From assembly GCA_902489775.1 (NCBI GenBank), contig CABUBH010000076.1, positions 1 to 5,263 on the forward strand: a stretch of DNA of 5,263 nucleotides. Direction: 5' to 3'. Under the pieces are notes generated by a model. That model ran no database searches. It saw nothing but the letters and a program-made list of their open reading frames with translations, and was not told where the DNA came from. Every line of letters starts with the position of its first letter. The first letter of the stretch is position 1. Source of the stretch: an uncultured Collinsella sp. (GTDB lineage: Bacteria > Actinomycetota > Coriobacteriia > Coriobacteriales > Coriobacteriaceae). Below, in pieces: positions 1 through 4,740 of this stretch. A program made the position numbers and the translations under genes.

Positions 1-210
1 GCGCTCGCGGTCCTCCCCCGCCTCGATAAGCTCGATGTCGCCATCGGCACACCACCGGCGCAGCTCGTCCAAGCGGCGCTGCCATTCATCGCGCGGTTGA
101 ATATTGGGGTTGGTCCAACAAATCGTGGGCTCAAACCCCTCCTCGCGCAGCAGGCGAACCGGCTCGAGCGAACACGGCGCACAGCAAGCGTGCAGCAGCA
201 ACGGCTTCAT
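1..210 (-). CDS. queH: Epoxyqueuosine reductase QueH, N-terminal part (cut by window edge)
   Basis: QueH (formerly DUF208) reduces epoxyqueuosine to queuosine in the wobble position of GUN-anticodon tRNAs, using iron-sulfur chemistry; it is the non-homologous alternative to the cobalamin enzyme QueG. The 70 visible residues start MKPLLLHACCAPCS, the family's hallmark N-terminal Cys-rich loop (Cys9, Cys10, Cys13 here), and go on to a TNPNIQPRDEWQRRLDEL segment typical of the family. The usual length is about 180-220 residues, so roughly two thirds lies beyond position 1, including the other expected Cys ligands. The start is placed at 210; an in-frame ATG at 216 would add only Met-Leu but would leave almost no room for the GGGACGGGG ribosome-binding stretch at 217-225. 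It lies 36 nt after the DUF3267 gene on the same strand, so the two are probably co-transcribed. Identification is confident; the intactness of the rest cannot be seen. Confidence 0.9.
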   Translation of the reverse strand, partial: MKPLLLHACCAPCSLEPVRLLREEGFEPTICWTNPNIQPRDEWQRRLDELRRWCADGDIELIEAGEDRER

Positions 211-216
211 CAACAT

Positions 217-226
217 CCCCGTCCCA
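217..226 (-). promoter_or_regulatory. Shine-Dalgarno region of queH, matching the repeat core
   Basis: Read leftward this is TGGGACGGGG, ending 6 nt before the ATG at 210. It is the only purine-rich stretch in the 36-nt gap after the DUF3267 gene. The same ten bases form the core of the palindromic repeat at 3116-3224, and here too they are preceded by a T-run, so the site may be a leftover half of such a repeat serving as ribosome-binding site. Confidence 0.5.
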
Positions 227-246
227 GAAAAATCATCCCAAAAAGA

Positions 247-816
247 CTACCTTGCGAAAAAGCGCACGCCAAAGGACGTGTCCTCGCAGGCGACGATACG
301 GCGATCGCGCAGAATGGTTCGCACGTAGTACCAGTCGCCCACACAGCCCGACAAATGCAAACCGGCCGCCAGATAGCACAGCAGCGGATAGCCCGAGAAT
401 GCAAAGCCCAGGGCAAACGCCGCAGTCAAAGCAACCGTCGGAGCCAGGCAAATCACCAGGTACCGCACTCGCGAATACACAATGCCCTCGGCGCAGGCGT
501 AAATCATGCAGGTTTCGAGATTTGCCCCAAAGGTCACCCGAGCACCGGCGGGCGCAAACAGCTTAAAGAACACCGCATGCACCAGCTCATGCACGGCAAA
601 CGACACCGCGCAAACAACAGCTACGCCGACTATCCAGCCCAAGACGGCCATCCAACCACCCGCGTCAGCCGCATCCAGGTCCACAGGCCCACCCAGCAGC
701 ATAAACACCGGCACCAGGCACACGGCAAATGCGCCAAGCACGACCATCCCCCACACAAAGCAGGCGTGCAGGAAATCCTCGTCTTCAAACGCATGTATGT
801 TGGAAATCTCATTCAT
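247..816 (-). CDS. DUF3267 family putative membrane zinc metallopeptidase
   Basis: This 189-residue protein fits the DUF3267 (putative zincin peptidase) family in size and layout. Visible features in order are: a short acidic cytoplasmic-looking N-terminus; a hydrophobic segment at about 18-42; a second at about 55-75 that runs into the zinc motif HELVH (76-80: His76, Glu77, His80); a soluble stretch at 88-115; a hydrophobic block at about 117-155, probably two passes; and HLSGCVGD (154-161), whose Gly-Asp is typical of the family and may give the third metal ligand. The C-terminus (CEDTSFGVRFFAR) also resembles family ends. The substrate is unknown; a site-2-protease-like role at the membrane is inference from the motif position beside a membrane helix. 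ATG 816 is the first possible start because an in-frame TAA lies just upstream. There is no Shine-Dalgarno; a TATCCT -10 sits 8 nt before ATG, suggesting a leaderless mRNA. It heads a two-gene unit with queH. Confidence 0.85.
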   Translation of the reverse strand: MNEISNIHAFEDEDFLHACFVWGMVVLGAFAVCLVPVFMLLGGPVDLDAADAGGWMAVLGWIVGVAVVCAVSFAVHELVHAVFFKLFAPAGARVTFGANLETCMIYACAEGIVYSRVRYLVICLAPTVALTAAFALGFAFSGYPLLCYLAAGLHLSGCVGDWYYVRTILRDRRIVACEDTSFGVRFFAR

Positions 817-824
817 AGCATCTT

Positions 825-830
825 AGGATA
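825..830 (-). promoter_or_regulatory. -10 element for DUF3267-queH, likely leaderless
   Basis: TATCCT (minus strand) matches TANNNT and ends 8 nt before the ATG at 816, so transcription would start at or within a base or two of the start codon. No convincing -35 hexamer was found 16-18 nt upstream. The absence of any Shine-Dalgarno sequence before this ATG supports the reading. Confidence 0.45.
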
Positions 831-858
831 GCGCCCCTGCCACGTACCCGTCCGCATG

Positions 859-867
859 TGCGATAAT
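859..867 (+). promoter_or_regulatory. Extended -10 promoter candidate for the MetRS-like gene
   Basis: TGCGATAAT is a TGN-extended -10 with GATAAT at 862-867. It predicts a start near 874 and a 5' leader of about 75 nt before the ATG at 949. A good -35 is not visible, which is common for extended -10 promoters. The leader is too short for a T-box, and I see no T-box or other riboswitch sequence in it. The upstream in-frame ATG at 856 would not be in this transcript. Confidence 0.4.
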
Positions 868-937
868 GTCGAACGATATGCACGAATTGACCACCGCGCC
901 GCCGAGCCCCACACCCGGCCGCGCCCTCACCATATGC

Positions 938-944
938 GAAGGAG
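938..944 (+). promoter_or_regulatory. Ribosome-binding site deciding the start at 949
   Basis: GAAGGAG lies 4 nt before ATG 949 (spacer TCCC). This selects 949 over the in-frame upstream ATG at 856 and the downstream ATG at 967, neither of which has a comparable site. Confidence 0.75.
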
Positions 945-948
945 TCCC

Positions 949-3099
949 ATGGCATCCAAATACTCCATGAACGACCGTCCCAGCTGGCCGCGCCGCGCCA
1001 TCGTTACCGCCGGCGAGCCCTACGGCAACAAGGGCCTTCACTTTGGCCACGTTGGTGGCGTCTTTGTCCCGGCCGACTTCTTCGCCCGCTTCCTGCGCGA
1101 CCGCCTGGGCCGCGAGAACGTCATCTTCACCTCGGGCACCGACTGCTACGGCTCGCCCATCATGGAGAGCTACCGCAAGCTCAAGGAGAACGAGGGCTAC
1201 GACAAGTCCATTAGCGAGTACGTCGAGTCCAACCACTCCCGCCAGGCCGCGACCCTCAACAACTACAACATCAGCTGCGACATCTACGGCGGCTCGGGCC
1301 TTGAGCCGGCTGCGCAGATTCACAACGAGGTTACCGCCGAGATTATCGAGCGCCTGCACGAGCAGGGCACTATCTCAAAGCGCTCCACGCTGCAGTTCTA
1401 CGACGCCAAGGCCGGCACGTTCCTCAACGGTCGCCAGGTGATCGGCCGCTGCCCCATCCAAGGTTGCAAGTCCGAGAAGGCCTATGCCGACGAGTGCGAC
1501 CTGGGTCACCAGTTTGAGCCCGAGGAGCTCATCGCACCCAAGAGCCAGCTCACCGGCGAGGTGCCCGAGCTGCGCCCGGTCGACAACCTCTACTTTGACC
1601 TGCCGGCCTACCTCGACTTTATGAAGACCTACACCGCCAAGCTCGCCCAGAACCCGCAGGTTCGCTCCGTGGTCTCCAAGACCATGGAGGAGTGGCTGCT
1701 GCCGGCACAGCTCTATATTCAGAATAAGTTCCGCGAGGCCTTCGACGCCGTCGAGGACCAGCTGCCCGAGCACACTGTGCTGGAGCCCGGGGGCAACAAG
1801 AGCAGCTTTACCGTCACCTTCCCCAGCTGGAAGGAGCGCGACGATGCCCACGCAGTGCTCGCCAACGGTGGCGTGCGCTTCCGCAGCGGCAAGGCGCTCG
1901 TGCCCTTCCGCATCACCGGCAACATCGACTGGGGCGTTCCGGTGCCCGAGGTCGACGGCGTTTCCGACGTCACCTGCTGGTGCTGGCCCGAGAGCCTGTG
2001 GGCGCCCATCAGCTACACCCGCACCGTGCTCGCACGCGATGCCAAGGCTGCCGGCGTGACCGAGGGCGTCGCCGCCCAGGATGCCGCCCTTATGGGCGAG
2101 CCCGCCGCCGATTCCACGCAGGTGCCCGCACCCACCTACCAGCACAGCTCGCTCGACTGGCGCGACTGGTGGTGCTCTGACGACGCGCAGATCTACCAGT
2201 TCATCGGCCAGGACAACATCTACTTCTACTGCATCGCGCAGACCGCCATGTGGGAGGCCCTGGGTTGGGACCTTACGCAGAGCACCGTCAGCGCCTGCTA
2301 TCACCTGCTCTACATGGGCAAAAAGGCCAGCTCGTCCTCGCAGACGCCTCCCCCGCCGGCAGACGACCTGCTCAACCACTACACCTGCGAGCAGATGCGC
2401 GCGCATTGGCTGTCGCTCGGCCTGTCCGAGAAGCCGGTGAGCTTTAGCCCCAAGGCATACGACACCCGCGTGACCAGCAAGGACAAGGACGGCAACGAGG
2501 TACGCGCCTGCGACGACAAGCGCGTTATCGATCCGGCCCTTAAGGAGAGCGCCCTTTTGACCGGCGTCTTCAACCGCCTGGCCCGCAGCTGCTTCTACGG
2601 CGTCGCCGTCAAGGAGGGCGACGGGAGCCCGTACCGCAACGGCTGCATCCCCGCCGGTGCTGCCTCCACCACCGTGGTCGAAGCCGCCGAGCAGGCAGCC
2701 CTCGCCTTTGAGCAGGCCATGTACAAGTTCGAGACGCACCGCGCACTCGCCGTGTGCGACGACTACCTGCGTGCCGCCAACAAGCGCTGGAGCGATGCCT
2801 CCAAGGCCGCCAACAAGCTCGAGGGCGAGCCGGCAAACGCCGCAATGACGCAGGCCCTCGTCGACGCCTTTACCGAGCTGCGCGTGGCGACCGTGCTCAT
2901 GCACGGCATCGTCCCGGCCGGCTGCGAGCTCATCTGCGAGTACTTCGACGTCGATCCGGTCGCCTTCTTTAGCTGGGATAACATCTTTGCCTCCACGGAC
3001 AAGTTTGTGGAAAGCCTGGGCGAGAAGCCTGGCGAGCACCGCGTGAAGCCGCTGCCCCCGCGCTTCGACTTCTTCAGCAAGCACGAGAGCCAGTACTAG
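949..3099 (+). CDS. Divergent methionyl-tRNA synthetase-like protein (class I tRNA ligase family)
   Basis: A 716-residue protein with MetRS architecture. Seen in order: the HIGH motif as HFGH (31-34) in PYGNKGLHFGH; SGTDCYGSPI (62-71), equivalent to the TDEHG region; a connective domain with a zinc knuckle (Cys168, Cys173, Cys183, probably His187); PKSQLTGEVPELRPVDNLYFDLP (197-219), very MetRS-like; an extra alpha/beta-looking block at about 270-318; DWGVPVP (327-333); WAPISY (351-356); IGQDNIYF (419-426); a degenerate KMSKS loop at 459-470 (KASSSSQTPPPP); and a helical anticodon-binding-type domain from about 535. By eye alignment with E. coli MetRS, Tyr15, Asp52, Ala256, Pro257, Tyr260 and Asp296 are kept, but Leu13, Arg233, Trp253, Ile297, His301, Trp305 and Lys335 are replaced. 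Ordinary methionine charging is therefore doubtful. It could be a paralogue with a different substrate or a lineage-specific MetRS; presence of a standard metG elsewhere would decide. Extra Ala-rich linker lies at about 362-398. It has its own promoter candidate and ends 17 nt before the inverted repeat. The reading frame is intact with host-like codon use. Confidence 0.85.
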   Translation: MASKYSMNDRPSWPRRAIVTAGEPYGNKGLHFGHVGGVFVPADFFARFLRDRLGRENVIFTSGTDCYGSPIMESYRKLKENEGYDKSISEYVESNHSRQAATLNNYNISCDIYGGSGLEPAAQIHNEVTAEIIERLHEQGTISKRSTLQFYDAKAGTFLNGRQVIGRCPIQGCKSEKAYADECDLGHQFEPEELIAPKSQLTGEVPELRPVDNLYFDLPAYLDFMKTYTAKLAQNPQVRSVVSKTMEEWLLPAQLYIQNKFREAFDAVEDQLPEHTVLEPGGNKSSFTVTFPSWKERDDAHAVLANGGVRFRSGKALVPFRITGNIDWGVPVPEVDGVSDVTCWCWPESLWAPISYTRTVLARDAKAAGVTEGVAAQDAALMGEPAADSTQVPAPTYQHSSLDWRDWWCSDDAQIYQFIGQDNIYFYCIAQTAMWEALGWDLTQSTVSACYHLLYMGKKASSSSQTPPPPADDLLNHYTCEQMRAHWLSLGLSEKPVSFSPKAYDTRVTSKDKDGNEVRACDDKRVIDPALKESALLTGVFNRLARSCFYGVAVKEGDGSPYRNGCIPAGAASTTVVEAAEQAALAFEQAMYKFETHRALAVCDDYLRAANKRWSDASKAANKLEGEPANAAMTQALVDAFTELRVATVLMHGIVPAGCELICEYFDVDPVAFFSWDNIFASTDKFVESLGEKPGEHRVKPLPPRFDFFSKHESQY

Positions 3100-3122
3100 G
3101 CCAACGCCAAGGCAGAGTAGTC

Positions 3123-3162
3123 AATTTGGGACGGGGCTATTTTAGCTACCCCGTCCCAAATT
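3123..3162 (+). terminator. Candidate hairpin terminator after the MetRS-like gene
   Basis: A 14-bp perfect stem rich in GC at its loop end (GGGACGGGG/CCCCGTCCC) lies 23 nt after the stop at 3099. It is followed by only a short TTTAA, so the T-tract is poor. The alternative full-length stem (3116-3151 with 3189-3224) is followed by TTTT at 3224-3227. Either could stop transcription; the stem is certain, the function is inference. Confidence 0.5.
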
Positions 3163-3195
3163 TAACTGCAACGCCTGCCGAAACGGACGGGTAGC

Positions 3196-3201
3196 TAAAA
3201 T
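3196..3201 (+). promoter_or_regulatory. Possible -10 (TAAAAT) inside the repeat, facing the methyltransferase gene
   Basis: TAAAAT differs from TATAAT at one base and would give a leader of about 40 nt ending in the RBS at 3239. There is no good -35. Since the preceding hairpin may block read-through, the methyltransferase gene needs its own promoter, and this is the best candidate I see, but support is weak. Confidence 0.25.
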
Positions 3202-3238
3202 AGCCCCGTCCCAAATTGACTACTTTTACTGGAATGGG

Positions 3239-3244
3239 AAGGAA
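3239..3244 (+). promoter_or_regulatory. Ribosome-binding site of the methyltransferase gene
   Basis: AAGGAA, within the purine-rich run GGGAAGGAAAG (3236-3246), lies 6 nt before ATG 3251 and fixes that start. Confidence 0.7.
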
Positions 3245-3250
3245 AGACGG

Positions 3251-4354
3251 ATGTCCAAGCCGCGTCGTCGTAAGCAAAAAAAGCAGGTCAAGGCCGAGCT
3301 CAAGCTCAGGCAGTTTGCCGCTACCGAGCTTTCCGACCAACTTGCCGCCCTTCCCTGCGCCGCCGACCTGCCGCGCTTTATGGTCGACACGGTCGCAGGC
3401 GCCTATGCACCCGCCGATGCCGAGCTCGTGATCGAGGGCTTTGGCGCCGCGGCCACACGCCCAGTCACACTGCGCGCCAACACGCTCAAGGCGACCGCCG
3501 AGGACATCGCCGCTGCACTCGACGAAGCCGGCATCGCACACCAAACCGTTACCTGGTATCCGGACGCCTTCATCCTGCCCGAAGCCCAGGTTTCCGATCT
3601 GTGGGATCTCGACATCTACCGCGACGGCAAAATCTATCTGCAGAGCCTGTCATCCATGATGCCGCCGTTGGTCCTGGGCGCCCAGACAGGCGAGGACATC
3701 CTGGACATGTGTGCAGCCCCCGGTGGCAAGACGACGCAGATCGCCGCCCTCACCCAGGGCCAGGCACACCTCACGGCCTGCGAGATGAGCATTCCCCGCG
3801 CCGAGAAGCTCGAAGCCAACCTCCACCGCCAAGGCGCCAAAAACGTGCCCGTCATGCGCATCGACGCACGCGAGCTCGATGAGTTCTTCCGCTTTGACCG
3901 CATCCTGCTCGACGCTCCCTGCACCGGCACGGGCACCGTCATCAGCGGCAACGAGAAGAGTCTGCGCGGCCTCACCGAGCAGTTGCTCGGCAAGTGCGCC
4001 CGCTCGCAGCGAGCACTTCTGGACCGCGCCATGGGAGCCCTCAAACCGGGCGGCACGCTCGTCTATTCGACTTGTTCGATTATGCCGCAGGAAAACGAGG
4101 ATGCCCTGCAAGAGGCCCTCGACAAGCACATGGACTGCGAGCTTATCCCCCTCGATGGCACACCGAGCGAAAGCGAAACGCGCCGTGCTCAGGAAGCTGG
4201 CGAAGAGCCGCGCGTCGAGAGCAACGCCCTCACCGAGGCCATCGCCGCCGGCCACGTCTCGTCCGTCGCCAACGGAATGCCCGGCACGCTGACCATTCCG
4301 CCCAGCCGCGACTTTGAGGGCTTCTACATCGCCCTGATCCGAAAACGCAGCTAG
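3251..4354 (+). CDS. RsmB/NOP family RNA (cytosine-5)-methyltransferase
   Basis: This 367-residue SAM-dependent enzyme should methylate carbon 5 of a cytosine in rRNA or tRNA. Features seen: a very basic N-terminus (SKPRRRKQKKQVK, 2-14); RANTLK (75-80), typical of the family's N-terminal RNA-binding region; the SAM-binding motif I DMCAAPGGKT (152-161); the acidic end of strand 2 (CEMS, 177-180); IDAREL (204-209); the motif IV DAPC (221-224, Cys224); the motif VI STCS (273-276, Cys275, expected nucleophile); and the family C-terminal FEGFYIALIRK. Both family cysteines are present, so it should be active. It has no NusB-like RNA-binding domain as in full-length RsmB (about 430 residues) and no obvious PUA domain, so the exact target base cannot be assigned; RsmB, RsmF and archaeal Trm4 types are all possible. 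An extra charged stretch (about 302-322) lies before the last strand. It follows the inverted repeat and ends in a hairpin overlapping its stop codon. Confidence 0.9.
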   Translation: MSKPRRRKQKKQVKAELKLRQFAATELSDQLAALPCAADLPRFMVDTVAGAYAPADAELVIEGFGAAATRPVTLRANTLKATAEDIAAALDEAGIAHQTVTWYPDAFILPEAQVSDLWDLDIYRDGKIYLQSLSSMMPPLVLGAQTGEDILDMCAAPGGKTTQIAALTQGQAHLTACEMSIPRAEKLEANLHRQGAKNVPVMRIDARELDEFFRFDRILLDAPCTGTGTVISGNEKSLRGLTEQLLGKCARSQRALLDRAMGALKPGGTLVYSTCSIMPQENEDALQEALDKHMDCELIPLDGTPSESETRRAQEAGEEPRVESNALTEAIAAGHVSSVANGMPGTLTIPPSRDFEGFYIALIRKRS

Positions 4355-4397
4355 CGCACGGATTCAAAACTCAACAAACTATCTCCGTGCGCGTTTG
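4354..4397 (+). terminator. Hairpin at the convergent gene ends, terminator candidate for the methyltransferase gene
   Basis: GCGCACGGA (4354-4362) pairs perfectly with TCCGTGCGC (4384-4392) across a 21-nt loop and is followed by GTTTG, a weak T-tract. The stem starts at the last base of the methyltransferase stop codon, and its right arm lies inside the last codons of the minus-strand small gene. No T-tract follows on the minus strand, so it is better suited to the rightward transcript. Confidence 0.5.
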
Positions 4398-4549
4398 TCC
4401 TGCTGGTCACGGTGCTGCTTAAGTGCCTCGCGTTCCTTGCGCTCGGCTCTTTTGCCCTTAATGGCCGTGACCACCAAGTAGATGACCGCGGCGGCAACGA
4501 TTGCGCCCACACACAGGCCAATCGAGCCCAACATTGCCGTGAATTCCAT
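4379..4549 (-). CDS. Small single-pass membrane protein, 56 residues, function unknown
   Basis: The short frame encodes 56 residues: MEFTAMLGSIGLCVGAIVAA begins a hydrophobic segment that runs to about residue 30 (AVIYLVVTAI), then a strongly charged tail (KGKRAERKEREALKQHRDQQ, 31-50, followed by DKRARR) that could form a helix. The basic tail after the membrane segment predicts an N-out, C-in topology by the positive-inside rule. The start at 4549 is backed by a strong Shine-Dalgarno GAGAGGTGA 6 nt upstream, which together with the membrane-protein composition argues for a real gene rather than a chance frame. It converges on the methyltransferase gene with 24 nt between stop codons. I do not recognise a family; small actinobacterial membrane proteins of this build are usually uncharacterised. 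Confidence 0.75.
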   Translation of the reverse strand: MEFTAMLGSIGLCVGAIVAAAVIYLVVTAIKGKRAERKEREALKQHRDQQDKRARR

Positions 4550-4555
4550 ACCGCG

Positions 4556-4564
4556 TCACCTCTC
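4556..4564 (-). promoter_or_regulatory. Strong Shine-Dalgarno of the 56-residue gene
   Basis: GAGAGGTGA on the minus strand contains AGGTGA, complementary to the 3' end of 16S rRNA, and ends 6 nt before the ATG at 4549. It is one of the best ribosome-binding sites in the window and supports this short gene. Confidence 0.75.
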
Positions 4565-4725
4565 TTTTAAACGGGACATTCAAGATAGCACCTCAATACC
4601 CGCCACCACAGCTCCTTCACGTTCGCTGGCCCTTCGGTCTAACGGATGGCGCGGTGGGGAAAAATCAACTCGTCAAACGATTTAGCAAGCACAACGCCGC
4701 CGGCACCCTGCCGACCACCATCGCA

Positions 4726-4731
4726 TAGAAT
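4726..4731 (+). promoter_or_regulatory. -10 element for the gene at 4741, likely leaderless
   Basis: TAGAAT ends 9 nt before ATG 4741, placing the transcription start at about the start codon. The intervening CGAGTCTCC has no real Shine-Dalgarno, and no clear -35 was found. The same TAG is an in-frame stop just upstream of the gene, so no earlier start is possible nearby. Confidence 0.45.
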
Positions 4732-4740
4732 CGAGTCTCC

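Larger units (their letters stand above)
3116..3224. repeat. 36-bp perfect inverted repeat made of two palindromic units
   Basis: Bases 3116-3151 are the exact reverse complement of 3189-3224, with a 37-nt spacer. Each arm starts with AGTAGTCAATTTGGGACGGG at its outer end. The left unit is itself a palindrome: 3123-3136 (AATTTGGGACGGGG) pairs with 3149-3162 around a 12-nt loop. The right unit is a weaker version: GGACGGG at 3185-3191 faces CCCCGTCC at 3204-3211. The element fills the gap between the MetRS-like gene and the methyltransferase gene. It looks like a REP/MITE-type intergenic palindrome; no coding capacity or target-site duplication was recognised. Confidence 0.9.

Noticed and set aside
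97..831. Plus-strand open frame of 244 codons across the first 0.8 kb
   Set aside because: It is antisense to queH and the DUF3267 gene; the product is Arg/His/Gln-rich without motifs, and the minus strand encodes the HACCAPCS and HELVH proteins.
856..948. 31-residue N-terminal extension of the MetRS-like protein from ATG 856
   Set aside because: ATG 856 has no RBS and lies upstream of the likely promoter; the extension is Arg/His/Pro-rich, unlike MetRS N-termini, and GAAGGAG supports ATG 949.
868..948. T-box or other riboswitch upstream of the MetRS-like gene
   Set aside because: The predicted leader is about 75 nt, too short for a T-box, and no specifier or antiterminator sequence was seen.
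1375..3084. Long minus-strand open frame (569 codons) opposite the MetRS-like gene
   Set aside because: It is the antisense shadow of a GC-rich gene; its translation is low-complexity Val/Gly/Ala/Leu-rich with no recognisable domain, while the plus strand encodes clear MetRS motifs.
3650..4255. Minus-strand open frame of 201 codons opposite the methyltransferase gene
   Set aside because: Antisense shadow; the plus strand carries all m5C methyltransferase motifs in one frame.
4600..4680. tRNA gene in the gap before 4741
   Set aside because: A GTTCG stretch and some short complementarity are present, but no acceptor stem or cloverleaf could be assembled.
4482..4685. Plus-strand open frame of 67 codons in the gap before 4741
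   Set aside because: No RBS, Thr/Ser/Arg-rich composition, and it overlaps the better supported minus-strand small membrane gene.
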